The position numbers and the translations under genes are program-made. The notes under the pieces are model-generated. The model worked only from the letters and a program-made list of their open reading frames with translations. It was not told the DNA's origin and ran no database searches. Below are positions 46,430 through 54,890 of a DNA stretch of 64,000 nt, in pieces; position 1 is the first letter of the stretch; every line of letters begins with the position of its first letter. This DNA is from Nocardia cyriacigeorgica (GTDB lineage: Bacteria; Actinomycetota; Actinomycetes; Mycobacteriales; Mycobacteriaceae), in NCBI RefSeq assembly GCF_010868145.1, contig NZ_JAAGUY010000017.1:62001-126000 (forward strand), written 5' to 3'.

Positions 46430-46521
46430 CGGGAGTCGGGCGCTGGAGCCTGCGGCGCGACCTCCGGCAGCACTCGCGCGGAGTCGCCGCGCATCCGCGC
46501 ACCAGCGCCGCGACCGACCGA

Positions 46522-47268
46522 TCACCGGGCGCTCCAACCTCCGTCCATCGTGTAGGAGGCGCCCGTGACCATCCCGGCGTCCTGCCCCGCCAGCCATGCG
46601 GTGAGCGCACCGACTTCCTCCGGCTCCACCAGCCGTTTGATCGAGCTCTCGGTGAGCAGAATCCGTTCCAGTACTTCGCTTTCGGCGATGCCGTGAGTTC
46701 TGGCCTGATCGGCGATCTGCTTGTCGACCAGGGGGGTGCGCACATAGCCGGGGTTGACGCAGTTGCTCGTCACGCCGTGCCTGCCGCCCTCCAGAGCGGT
46801 CACCTTGGAAATGCCCTCCAAGGCGTGTTTGGCGGCGACGTAGGCGATCTTGTACTCCGAGGCCCGCAGACCGTGCACCGAGGAGATGTTCACGATTCGG
46901 CCGAATCCCTGCTCGTACATATGCGGCAGCGAGGCCCGGATCAGCAGGAACGGCACTTCGGCCATCAACGTCATCAGGGTGCGGAACCGCTGCGGCGCGA
47001 ACTCGGTGATGGGGTCGATGCTCTGGATGCCGGCATTGTTCACCAGGACTTCGACCTCGAGGGTCAGCTGCTCGAGCTCTCCGATATCGAGCAGATCGAC
47101 GCCCCAGGCTGTGCCGCCGATCTCCTCGGCCAGCGCCTTCGCGCCTACCTCGTCGATATCGGCGACGGTGACGTGGGCGCCCCGCGCGGCGAGCGCCCGG
47201 GAGCACGCAGCGCCGATCCCGCTCGCCCCGCCGGTTACCAACGCTCGCCGTCCGGCCAGATCACTCAT
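46522..47268 (-). CDS. Short-chain dehydrogenase, probable 3-hydroxybutyrate dehydrogenase
   Basis: A 248-residue SDR from the ATG at 47268 with GGAGACG ahead; an earlier in-frame start at 47316 is less likely. Motifs are the NAD site [12 protein letters not shown], and the catalytic S-Y-K set (ISSVHG, Y-VAAK). The segment [19 protein letters not shown] closely follows the pattern of bacterial D-3-hydroxybutyrate dehydrogenases. The product, acetoacetate, is the substrate of the nearby acetoacetyl-CoA synthetase. It lies downstream of the MHS transporter on the same strand, suggesting uptake and oxidation of 3-hydroxybutyrate. Confidence 0.85.
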   Translation of the reverse strand: MSDLAGRRALVTGGASGIGAACSRALAARGAHVTVADIDEVGAKALAEEIGGTAWGVDLLDIGELEQLTLEVEVLVNNAGIQSIDPITEFAPQRFRTLMTLMAEVPFLLIRASLPHMYEQGFGRIVNISSVHGLRASEYKIAYVAAKHALEGISKVTALEGGRHGVTSNCVNPGYVRTPLVDKQIADQARTHGIAESEVLERILLTESSIKRLVEPEEVGALTAWLAGQDAGMVTGASYTMDGGWSAR

Positions 47269-47353
47269 CGCGTCGTCTCCGTGGTCGTTGCGATGCGGCG
47301 TTCCTCGCCAGGGCACAGCTCATACCCGGGTGACGGCCGCTGGTCGGAGGCAC

Positions 47354-48769
47354 TCATTTCACCGTGACGGGCGCGGGTGCGTCGGCAGGTGCCGTCGAAC
47401 CACGTCCGGCCTCGGAAGCAAGGTTCGCCGCATCGGCCGAGTCGATCTCGGCCAGGTCGAGGCCGCTGGTCTCCTTGGCGACGATCACCGCGACGGCGGT
47501 CAACGCGCACGCACCGGCCAGATACCAGGCGATGGGCACCGAGGAGTCGAAGGTGTCGAGGAGCCGCACCGCGATGATCGGGGCGAGCGAACCCGCGACG
47601 ATCGAGGTCACCTGATAGCCAAGCGAGACACCCGAGTACCGCATCCGGGTGGGGAACATCTCCGCCATGATCGCGGGCTGTGCGGCGTACATGAGTGCGT
47701 GGAACAGCAGGCCGATGATGATCGCGGACAGGATGACCGCGTTGTGGCCGCTGTCCATCATCGGGAAGGCGAAGAAGCCCCAGGTGCCCGCAGTGATGGC
47801 ACCGATCAGATACACCGGCCGCCTGCCGAACCGGTCGCTGAGCCTGCCGACCATCGGGATCGCGAAGAAGTGGATGGCGTGGGCGATCAACAGCCACCAC
47901 AGGATGGTGTCGGTATCGACGTCGACCTGCACCTTGAGATAGGTGATCGTGAACGTGACGACCAGGTAGTACATGATGTTCTCGCCGAAGCGCAGGCCCA
48001 TGGCGGTGAAAACGCCACGCGGATAACGCTTCAGCACCTCCACCACACTGAACGAGGTGGCGCGGGCCTGCTCGGCCTCCTGCTGCGCGGCGACGAAGAT
48101 CGGCGCGTCGGTGACTTTGGTGCGCACGTAGTAGCCGATCAGCACGACCACCGCCGACAGCCAGAACGCCACACGCCAGCCCCAGCTCAGGAATGCCGCG
48201 TCCGACAGGGTCGATGTCAACGCCAGCAGCACCACTGTCGCGAGCAGATTGCCCGCGGGCACACCCGCCTGCGGCCAACTCGCCCAGAATCCGCGACTGC
48301 GGTTCGGGCTGTGCTCGGCCACGAGCAGAACCGCACCACCCCACTCGCCGCCGACCGCGAAACCCTGGATGAAGCGCAGGATGACCAGCATTGTCGGCGC
48401 CCAGTAGCCGACCTGGCCGAAGGTCGGCAGACAGCCCATCAGGAACGTGGCCGCGCCGACCAGAAGCAGGCTGAATTGCAGCAGCTTCTTGCGTCCGTAC
48501 TTGTCGCCGAAGTGGCCGAAGACGACGCCGCCGAGCGGCCGGGCCGCGAAACCCACCGCGTAGGTGACGAATGCCGCGAGGATCGCGTCCAGATCGCTGG
48601 TGCTCTCGGCGAAGAACACCTTGCTGAACACCAGCGTCGCGGCCGTGCCGTACAGGAAGAACTCGTACCACTCGACGATCGTGCCCGCCATCGACGCGGC
48701 GACCACTCTGCGTAGGCCGGTCGGTGCTCCTCGGTCCTCGGTTCGCCTCGCCGCGTCGTGCACGCTCAT
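47354..48769 (-). CDS. MHS-family (major facilitator) metabolite:proton symporter
   Basis: A 471-residue transporter with 12 hydrophobic segments. It shows the MHS/ProP/ShiA pattern: TIVEWYEFFLYGTAATLVF at the first helix, the MFS signature GHFGDKYGRKK between helices 2 and 3, RFIQGFAVGGEWGGAVL in helix 4, and a repeated GRLSDRFGRRPVY in the second half. These carriers import small carboxylates or related compounds with protons. Gene order before 3-hydroxybutyrate dehydrogenase makes a ketone body or hydroxy acid a reasonable substrate, but that is inference. Confidence 0.92.
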   Translation of the reverse strand: MSVHDAARRTEDRGAPTGLRRVVAASMAGTIVEWYEFFLYGTAATLVFSKVFFAESTSDLDAILAAFVTYAVGFAARPLGGVVFGHFGDKYGRKKLLQFSLLLVGAATFLMGCLPTFGQVGYWAPTMLVILRFIQGFAVGGEWGGAVLLVAEHSPNRSRGFWASWPQAGVPAGNLLATVVLLALTSTLSDAAFLSWGWRVAFWLSAVVVLIGYYVRTKVTDAPIFVAAQQEAEQARATSFSVVEVLKRYPRGVFTAMGLRFGENIMYYLVVTFTITYLKVQVDVDTDTILWWLLIAHAIHFFAIPMVGRLSDRFGRRPVYLIGAITAGTWGFFAFPMMDSGHNAVILSAIIIGLLFHALMYAAQPAIMAEMFPTRMRYSGVSLGYQVTSIVAGSLAPIIAVRLLDTFDSSVPIAWYLAGACALTAVAVIVAKETSGLDLAEIDSADAANLASEAGRGSTAPADAPAPVTVK

Positions 48770-48908
48770 CGTTGAAACTCCCTCATCATCGCGACCACAT
48801 CACTGATCGAATGTGATGGCCGCCACAGGCCATGTCGATGAGTATCAGTGCACAGGGTTATCGGCGGCAATGGCCAGATGCGCAGGGCATGTCTGCAAAA
48901 ATGCAGAA
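48770..48908. promoter_or_regulatory. Divergent control region between the MHS transporter and LysR genes
   Basis: This 139-bp gap contains the inverted repeat TCTGCAAAAATGCAGA (48892-48907), which ends one base before the LysR start. LysR-type proteins commonly act from such shared regions on a divergent target, here the transporter and dehydrogenase genes. Confidence 0.5.
48892..48907. promoter_or_regulatory. Perfect inverted repeat TCTGCA-AAAA-TGCAGA abutting the LysR start
   Basis: Six-base arms with a 4-base A-rich centre fit the dyad shape of a LysR-type site. The repeat occupies the place where a ribosome site would be expected, and no Shine-Dalgarno sequence is visible. Binding here would block initiation of the regulator, or the true start may be the in-frame ATG at 48870. 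Confidence 0.55.
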
Positions 48909-49829
48909 ATGAGCGCGTCCGCCTCCGGTCCGACACGGCGTCCCAGCGCCGATGATCTGCTGGTTCTGCTGGCTGTCGGGCGTTCGGGACGCTACGTCAC
49001 CGCGGCGAACGAGCTCGGCATCAACCACACCACGATCGCGCGCCGCATCGCCGCGCTGGAGCAGACCCTCGGCGGGCGAGTGCTGACCCGATCGGCCGGT
49101 GGCTGGGAGCTCACCGAGCTCGGTAGGGCGGCGCTGGTCGCGGCGGAAACCATCGAGACGGCGATCAAGTTCATCGCGACTCCGCGAGGGCAGCGGGAGC
49201 TGGAAGGTGTGGTGCGACTGTCGGCGACCGACGGTTTCAGCGCCTATCTCGCCGCTCCGGCCGCGGCTCGGGTTCGGCGCGAGCATCCGCGAGTCGCCGT
49301 CGAGATCGTCGCAACCACCCGGCGGGCCTCACAGCAGCGGTCTGGTCTGGATATCGAAGTCGTCGTCGGCGAACCACAGGTGCAGCGCGCCACGGCGATT
49401 CGGCTCGGTGACTACTGCCTCGGCCTCTACGGCGCCCGCGACTATCTGGCCGAATACGGAACCCCCTGCGCCATCGCCGATCTCGCCGGCCATCCACTGG
49501 TGTATTTCATCGATTCGATGCTCCAAGTGGACGATCTGGACCTCGCCTCCAGTTTCGCGCCCGCTATGCGCGAATCGGTGACCTCGACGAATGTCTTCGT
49601 CCATGTCGAAGCCACCCGCGCCGGCGCAGGTCTCGGCCTGCTGCCGTGTTTCATGGCCGACCGCCATGCAGACCTGGTTCGTGTCCTTCCGGACGCGGTT
49701 ACCGTCCGGCTGTCCTATTGGCTCGTCTCCCGCCCCGAGACGCTGCGCCGCCCCGAGGTCGCCGCGGTCGTCGAGGCACTCGTCGAGTTGATCCACGAAC
49801 AGCAGCCGGCCCTGCTCGGTCGGCACTGA
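48909..49829 (+). CDS. LysR-family transcriptional regulator
   Basis: A 306-residue protein with an N-terminal winged helix (ADDLLVLLAVGRSGRYVTAANELGINHTTIARRIAALEQTLGGRVLTRSAGGWELTELG compressed here as residues about 14-75) and a C-terminal substrate-binding domain. The start is uncertain: the ATG at 48909 fits family length but lacks a ribosome site, and an in-frame ATG lies at 48870. It diverges from the MHS transporter and probably senses its substrate. It is convergent with the next gene, with 6 bases between stops. Confidence 0.9.
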   Translation: MSASASGPTRRPSADDLLVLLAVGRSGRYVTAANELGINHTTIARRIAALEQTLGGRVLTRSAGGWELTELGRAALVAAETIETAIKFIATPRGQRELEGVVRLSATDGFSAYLAAPAAARVRREHPRVAVEIVATTRRASQQRSGLDIEVVVGEPQVQRATAIRLGDYCLGLYGARDYLAEYGTPCAIADLAGHPLVYFIDSMLQVDDLDLASSFAPAMRESVTSTNVFVHVEATRAGAGLGLLPCFMADRHADLVRVLPDAVTVRLSYWLVSRPETLRRPEVAAVVEALVELIHEQQPALLGRH

Positions 49830-49835
49830 CTACCG

Positions 49836-50570
49836 TCACCTGACGGGCCCGTCCCGTTGCCAATCGACGACCGATTGGGCCGCGTGGGCGACAGTGACGC
49901 CGGAGAGGATCACGGTGTACCAGGTGGCTAGACCGTGCAGCCCGTTGATAGAGCATTCGTAGCCGACCCGGTGCGCCAATCCCCGCACCCAGCGAATCGC
50001 TCGCGTGCGTTCGGCCGGGGACGTCCGCCCTGTGTCGCACACGACGAGTAGTCGGCGCGCGGCGATCGCGAGCGCCTTCGTGGCGGCCAGGTCGCAGATC
50101 TGGCGCTCGGCCGAGCGCACACGTCGGGCCCGGTTCATCAGTCGGATGCCCGCTCCGCTGCCCGTGCGGTCTCCGAACAGGAACTCGATCATCGATCGAT
50201 CGACGATGACGATGATCGATGCCCGGCCGGTGCCGAGTTCGCCGGCGATCTGCGGTCGCGGCGACGGATCGATCCCGGCAGGGATCTTCGGCTCTTGTCG
50301 CCGCTCGACTGGTCGGGCCGGTATCGGCAGCGGTTGCGAAATACGTGGTGCGCCACCGTAACTCGCAGTCAATCCATTGCGGCGCAACTCTGTGAGGACA
50401 GACTCGAGCAGTTGCGTCGGCCGCCCGATCACGACGGGTGATCGACCGGCCTGCCAAGTCGTGGACGGCGAGCAGCGCCGCGGCCGCGGGTCTATCTCGC
50501 CCCTACGGTTCACCTTCGTCGCGATCACGACTGCCGTTCCCGTCTGCTCGTATGTGCTGGGTCCTGGCAT
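49836..50570 (-). CDS. Hypothetical protein, start ambiguous (50570 or 50513)
   Basis: An open frame of 244 residues from the ATG at 50570, or 225 from a GTG at 50513 that overlaps the end of the small ORF just upstream. I do not recognise a family. The N-terminal third is Arg/Pro-rich; the C-terminal part is a compact mixed region (IIVIVDRSMIEFLFGD, ALAIAARRLLVVCDTG, GLATWYTVILSGVTVAHAA) with conserved-looking hydrophobic spacing. It has no signal peptide or evident membrane helix. It appears to be paired with the 52-residue ORF by overlap. Confidence 0.6.
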   Translation of the reverse strand: MPGPSTYEQTGTAVVIATKVNRRGEIDPRPRRCSPSTTWQAGRSPVVIGRPTQLLESVLTELRRNGLTASYGGAPRISQPLPIPARPVERRQEPKIPAGIDPSPRPQIAGELGTGRASIIVIVDRSMIEFLFGDRTGSGAGIRLMNRARRVRSAERQICDLAATKALAIAARRLLVVCDTGRTSPAERTRAIRWVRGLAHRVGYECSINGLHGLATWYTVILSGVTVAHAAQSVVDWQRDGPVR

Positions 50571-50661
50571 CGAACATCTCTTTGATGCGTGCCCTGATCT
50601 CGGAGGTGCTGAAACCCGCCCCGCGGTCGGTCGCTCGGTCCGCGATTCCGGATGAAGCCAT
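50503..50661 (-). CDS. Small hypothetical ORF (52 aa) with strong ribosome site
   Basis: The ATG at 50661 is preceded by CAGGAGTAGCC, a good ribosome site. The product is polar and charged, with a SEIRARIKEMFDAR helix and an Asp/Arg-rich tail. It overlaps the start region of the 244/225-residue gene, which suggests translational coupling. No family recognised. Confidence 0.5.
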   Translation of the reverse strand: MASSGIADRATDRGAGFSTSEIRARIKEMFDARTQHIRADGNGSRDRDEGEP

Positions 50662-50704
50662 GGCTACTCCTGACCGTAAAATTTGTTCGGCTGTTCGCGT
50701 GAGT

Positions 50705-50742
50705 TGTGCCGCCTTTTTGTGTGGTAGCAAAAAGGCGGCACA
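50705..50742. repeat. Perfect 14-bp inverted repeat with T5/A5 next to the loop
   Basis: TGTGCCGCCTTTTT (50705-50718) pairs with AAAAAGGCGGCACA (50729-50742) around a 10-base loop. It lies between two minus-strand ORFs (starts at 50661 and 51003), 139 bases past the stop of the 40-residue gene. The T-run is in the stem rather than after it, so it is not a textbook terminator. Confidence 0.7.
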
Positions 50743-50880
50743 GTGAATCTCGGTACTCATCCGAGAGAGAATTGACACGCTGAGAAAATTGGGCCGGCAG
50801 CGGGGGCTGGTGGTCCGGAACCCTTCTCCATGACATGCTATCGAGCGGGTGTCAGGCCGCTGCGCCGAGTGGGAAGTGTT

Positions 50881-51003
50881 TCAGCTCTTGCGTTTCCGAA
50901 TAATCACCGAGGCGCCGGCCTCGCGCTCACGCTTCGCCGCCCGACGCTCCTTCAGCGTAGTCGAGGGCTTCTTCAACGTTTTTCCGTTGGATTTGTCCGC
51001 CAT
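50881..51003 (-). CDS. Small basic protein (40 aa)
   Basis: The ATG at 51003 follows AGCAGGAGCGACA, an excellent ribosome site. The 40-residue product is highly basic: MADKSNGKTLKKPSTTLKER then a KRERE patch and a C-terminal VIIRKRKS. The spacing of Lys/Arg and the lack of hydrophobic core suggest a nucleic-acid-associated or ribosome-associated peptide. Tiny basic proteins of this sort are common in actinobacteria, but I cannot name a family. Confidence 0.65.
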   Translation of the reverse strand: MADKSNGKTLKKPSTTLKERRAAKREREAGASVIIRKRKS

Positions 51004-51108
51004 TGTCGCTCCTGCTTTCGAAGTTCCAACTGCCCTCGACCATACGTCAGAAAAAAATAAAAGCCAGTCCGCCTGGATCGGTGCCGGAAAAAGCGGAATC
51101 TGTGCAGG

Positions 51109-51849
51109 TCAGGACGCCGCAGGAATTGTTGCCGCGGGCAGTTCCGGTGCGGTGAGTTGTCCGTCGACCATGCGGTAGACGGCGTCCATCCGGGGGAGGT
51201 GGGTGTGGTCGTGAGTGACAAGGAGGGTGGCGGCCTCGCGGGTTCGCACGACTTCGAGGATGAGATCGATGATGGCGGAGCCACGTTCGGAGTCGAGCGC
51301 GCTGGTCGGCTCGTCGATCACCAGCAGCGCCGGGTCGTTCATCAATGCGCGGGCTATATTCACGCGTTGGCGCTGACCGCCGGACAGCTGAGCGGGCCGC
51401 TTGCCCGCATGGTCGGCCAGCCCGACAGAATCGAGCAAAGCCATTGCCTTGGCGCGGGTTCGGCGTCGGCGGGTGGGTAAGGTCAGTAGACGCTGACCGA
51501 GGTGGTCCATGGCCTCGAGCTGTTCGAGGGCGGTGAGCGCGGGAACAAGATTCGGCTGCTGGAAGACGATGCCGATCGAGGACCTGCGTAGCGCGGCCGC
51601 GTCACGGCGCGAGCACGCGGCCAGATCGACACGGCCGCCCTCCGTGTCGAGATGTACCTGTCCGGAGTCCGGTCGGATGAGCGTGGAGACGACGGCGAGC
51701 AGGCTCGACTTGCCCGACCCGGACGGTCCGGTCACGGCGGCGACGGTGCCGCCGGGAACATGCATGCTCACGTGGTCGAGTGCGGTGATCCGGCCGCCGC
51801 CGTCGGGGTAGGTCAGGGTGACATCTGTGACCGTCACACCAGTCGTCAT
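51109..51849 (-). CDS. ABC transporter ATP-binding protein (MacB/LolD-like)
   Basis: A 246-residue ATPase with Walker A GPSGSGKSS (about 41-49), Q-loop VFQQPNLVPALT, signature LSGGQRQRVNIARAL, Walker B LLVIDEPTSALD and the H-loop THD. This class pairs with FtsX-like permeases for export or release of lipids or peptides. It follows the permease gene by 17 bases on the same strand. The divergent two-component system suggests induction by an envelope-active antibiotic or peptide. Confidence 0.94.
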   Translation of the reverse strand: MTTGVTVTDVTLTYPDGGGRITALDHVSMHVPGGTVAAVTGPSGSGKSSLLAVVSTLIRPDSGQVHLDTEGGRVDLAACSRRDAAALRRSSIGIVFQQPNLVPALTALEQLEAMDHLGQRLLTLPTRRRRTRAKAMALLDSVGLADHAGKRPAQLSGGQRQRVNIARALMNDPALLVIDEPTSALDSERGSAIIDLILEVVRTREAATLLVTHDHTHLPRMDAVYRMVDGQLTAPELPAATIPAAS

Positions 51850-51866
51850 CGCGTGTTCTCCTCAGG

Positions 51867-52919
51867 TCAGCGGGCCGCGCCGAGCGCGGTGAGGGGGTCG
51901 GTGGTGAACAGGAAGCGCAGTGCGAACGCGGCGCCGCCGAGGCCGAGCAGGATCAATGCGGCTGCGGGCAGCAGCGTGGTCGACGGGCTGACGACGAACG
52001 GCAGCGCGTCGCCCATCAGACTCGCCGCCGCCACCGTGATCGCGAGACCCGCGGCGACACCGGCGGTCAGCACGATCGCCGCCTGCGTCAGCGCATCGCG
52101 CACCAGCGACGCCGAGGTCGCACCGAGGGCTTTCAACGTGGCGATATCGGGCAGCCGCTGAATCGTCCACACGGTGAAGAAGGCGCCGATCACCAGCGCG
52201 GAGATGGCGAACAGCAGCAGCGTCATCACGGTCAGCGAACCGTTTTCGGCCTCATAGGAACCGATCGCCGACAAAGCGTCGGACGGAGTGGTCGTTGTGG
52301 TGTGAGCCGCGGCGTTCACCGCGTCTAGCGCCCGCACGTCCGAGACTGCGAGCACGGTAGCCGCCCCGGAACGCGGGCTCACCGACTGCCAGTCCGGCAA
52401 TGTCATCCACACCACGGGCGTATGGCTGTACCAGTCGTCGCCGTGTACCGCTGCGACCGTGAAGGTGTGGCCGCCGAGATCGACCGGATCGCCTGTCCCG
52501 GCATCGAGGGCCGAGGCTGCCCCATCACTGAGTACGACGGTGCCAGGCTCGGTTGCGGTTCGATTGCCGAAGGTGTTTCCGTCCGCGCCGAACAGGGCGA
52601 CCTGGCTGGGCGCCGCGCCGGTCGCCGAGGTCGCGCGGGCCCGGCTGATCCCGATCGGGTCGACCGATCCACCTGCTTGCTGCCACAGCGCGATCTGCTG
52701 TTCGGTCAACGCCGAGGTATCGAACGATGGGTCTGCGCCGGTGTCGGCGAAGACGACGGCGTCGGCATCGATGCTGTCGACAGCGGAGATGTTCTGGTGC
52801 GCGAGGCCTGCGGTGAGTCCGCTCAGGAAACTCACCAGCAGCGCGACCAGGGTGACGACCAGCGTGATGAGCGCGAAGCGGCCGCGGGCAGCGCGGAGAT
52901 CTCGGAGTGCGACGAACAT
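51867..52919 (-). CDS. FtsX-like ABC transporter permease
   Basis: A 350-residue permease from the ATG at 52919; the frame is open to 53084 but that overlaps the divergent kinase gene. An N-terminal helix (FALITLVVTLVALLVSFLSGL, about 15-35) is followed by a large extracytoplasmic domain (about 40-225) and three C-terminal helices with TIQRLPDIATLKALGATSASLVRD, the typical FtsX/MacB coupling loop. With the ATPase it forms a two-gene exporter. Confidence 0.92.
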   Translation of the reverse strand: MFVALRDLRAARGRFALITLVVTLVALLVSFLSGLTAGLAHQNISAVDSIDADAVVFADTGADPSFDTSALTEQQIALWQQAGGSVDPIGISRARATSATGAAPSQVALFGADGNTFGNRTATEPGTVVLSDGAASALDAGTGDPVDLGGHTFTVAAVHGDDWYSHTPVVWMTLPDWQSVSPRSGAATVLAVSDVRALDAVNAAAHTTTTTPSDALSAIGSYEAENGSLTVMTLLLFAISALVIGAFFTVWTIQRLPDIATLKALGATSASLVRDALTQAAIVLTAGVAAGLAITVAAASLMGDALPFVVSPSTTLLPAAALILLGLGGAAFALRFLFTTDPLTALGAAR

Positions 52920-53049
52920 ATGTCCACCATGCCGAGCCCGAGCGCCCGAACCATCGCGCACGCGAACCAACTGCCGACGATCGAAGGTCGGTACTCGCTT
53001 TACACCTTTTGATGGATGCCGCCCAGGTAGCCGCGCATAAGCTGGCACC

Positions 53050-54240
53050 GTGCACCCGTCGCCGCTCACCCCTGTCGTCACCACGTTGCGGTTGGGGCTG
53101 CATGTGCTGGTGACCGCGCTGGTGGCCGTGGTGGTGATCCGGGCGTTGCTGCCTGGCGCCGACTATCCGGTCGCGGTGGTGGTGTTGTGTGCCGGGTTCC
53201 TCGGCGTCTACTTCGCCGGCGCCGCGGTGAGTGATCGGCGCGGCCGGATGCTGCTGTGGCTCGGTGTCCTGACGGTCCTGTGGCTCATACTCGTCGCACT
53301 GTCCGCCGACGCCATCTATCTCGCCTTCGGCCTGTTCTTCCTGTATCTGCACCTGCTCCCACGCCCGGCGAACTATGTGGCCGTAGCCGCGGCGACCGGT
53401 GTGGCGGTGGTCGGTTTCGGCGTTCACCGGGGCTGGTCGGTGGCCGGTGTCATCGGTCCGGTGTTCGGCGCGGCGGTGGCGGTCGGTATCGCGCTCGGCT
53501 ACCGGATGTTGTTTCGCGAGTCAGCCGAACGCGAACGCCTCATCACCGAATTGCTCAGCACCAGAGCCTCACTCGCCGAACAGGAGCGCACGGCGGGCAA
53601 GCTCGCCGAACGTGAACGTCTCGCCCAGGAAATCCACGACACCGTCGCCCAGGGGTTGAGCAGCATCCAGCTGCTGTTGCATGCCGCCGAACAGGCAGCG
53701 CCGGATCATCCCGCGCTGCCGCAGATTCGATTGGCCCGCACGACAGCGGCCGAAGACCTGGCCGAAACCAGAAGACTCATCGCTGAATTGACACCCGCCG
53801 CCTTGGAAGGCAAGTCGCTGGCCGAGGCGTTGGAGCGGGTCTGCCGCCGAGCCGCCACACCGAGCCTGGCCGCGCAGCTGGTCGTGGAAGGGACACCGGA
53901 GCAGCTGCCGATGCCGATCGAGGCCGCGCTCGTCCGCATCGCCCAGGGGGCGGTGGCAAATGTCGTCCGGCACGCACACGCCTCCCGGATGCGCCTCACC
54001 CTGACCTATGCCGAGGCCGAGGTCCTACTCGATGTGGTCGACGACGGCGTCGGTATCGCAGCGGGCATTCTCGACCAGCCGCCACCGGGCTCGTTCGGTC
54101 TGGACGCCATGCGTCGCCGGGTCGAGCAGCAGGGCGGTGCGATGACGGTCGAGTCCGAGCCCGGACATACCGCGGTGACGGTGTCGTTTCCGTTGCCGTT
54201 ACGAGGTGGGCAACTCGATGAGGTAGGGGAGATCCCGTGA
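53050..54240 (+). CDS. Two-component sensor histidine kinase (NarL/LiaS-type)
   Basis: A 396-residue kinase from the GTG at 53050. About five membrane helices (residues 10-150) are followed by a short coiled linker, a HisKA_3 dimerisation domain with phospho-acceptor His196 (AQEIHDTVAQGLSSIQ) and an HATPase domain (LVRIAQGAVANVVRHAHAS, VVDDGVGIAAG, FGLDAMRRRVEQQGG). There is no periplasmic sensor domain, so it probably senses within the membrane, like LiaS-type kinases. It is divergent from the ABC exporter. The stop overlaps the response-regulator GTG. Confidence 0.94.
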   Translation: MHPSPLTPVVTTLRLGLHVLVTALVAVVVIRALLPGADYPVAVVVLCAGFLGVYFAGAAVSDRRGRMLLWLGVLTVLWLILVALSADAIYLAFGLFFLYLHLLPRPANYVAVAAATGVAVVGFGVHRGWSVAGVIGPVFGAAVAVGIALGYRMLFRESAERERLITELLSTRASLAEQERTAGKLAERERLAQEIHDTVAQGLSSIQLLLHAAEQAAPDHPALPQIRLARTTAAEDLAETRRLIAELTPAALEGKSLAEALERVCRRAATPSLAAQLVVEGTPEQLPMPIEAALVRIAQGAVANVVRHAHASRMRLTLTYAEAEVLLDVVDDGVGIAAGILDQPPPGSFGLDAMRRRVEQQGGAMTVESEPGHTAVTVSFPLPLRGGQLDEVGEIP

Positions 54241-54854
54241 TCCGACTGCTGCTCGCCGATGACCACGCGATCGTCCGGGCGGGGCTGCGTGCCCTGCTCG
54301 AGGGGGCTGACGACATCCGCGTCGTCGGTGATGTACCGACCGCAGAGGCCGCAGTTGCCTTCTGCACCACCGAACCCGTCGACGTCGTCCTGATGGATCT
54401 CAGCTTCGGCCCCGGCCGCAACGGTGCGCAGGCAACCGCCGAACTGCGTGCCCTACCCGACCCGCCCAACGTCCTCGTGGTCACCAACTACGACACCGAC
54501 GCCGATATCCTCGGCGCCATCGAGGCCGGCGCCTGCGGCTACATCCTCAAGGACACCCCACCCGCCGAACTGCTCGCCGCGGTCCGCTCGGCTGCGGCGG
54601 GGGAGAGCGTTCTGTCACCCACGGTCGCGTCCCGGTTGATGACCCGAGTCCGACGCCCCGACACCACCCTCAGCCCCCGTGAGATCGAAGTCCTTCGCCT
54701 GGTCGCCGACGGCCGCTCCAACCGCGACATCGCCCGCGAGCTGTTCCTGAGCGAAACCACCGTCAAATCGCATCTGGTCCACATCTACGGAAAACTGGGC
54801 GTCCGGTCCCGGACGTCCGCCGTCGCACGGGCCCGTGAACAGGGCGCGATCTGA
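54237..54854 (+). CDS. NarL/LuxR-type response regulator
   Basis: A 205-residue protein from the GTG at 54237 (GTGA overlap with the kinase). The receiver domain has the acidic pair D8-D9, phospho-acceptor Asp54 (VVLMDLS), and the conserved Thr/Lys region (VVTNYDT, ILKDT). The C-terminal LuxR helix-turn-helix is at about 145-200 (LSPREIEVLRLVADGRSNRDIARELFLSETTVKSHL split by spacing). The divergent ABC exporter is the probable target. Confidence 0.95.
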   Translation: MIRLLLADDHAIVRAGLRALLEGADDIRVVGDVPTAEAAVAFCTTEPVDVVLMDLSFGPGRNGAQATAELRALPDPPNVLVVTNYDTDADILGAIEAGACGYILKDTPPAELLAAVRSAAAGESVLSPTVASRLMTRVRRPDTTLSPREIEVLRLVADGRSNRDIARELFLSETTVKSHLVHIYGKLGVRSRTSAVARAREQGAI

Positions 54855-54890
54855 GCGGTCATCTGGACTCGCTGGCTCTATGGTGGGCGG

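Noticed and set aside
44130-47206. Extension of accD1 to a 1025-codon frame
   Set aside because: The extra N-terminal part has no family similarity and is antisense to the TetR and SDR genes; an ATG with a ribosome site at 45742 gives normal length.
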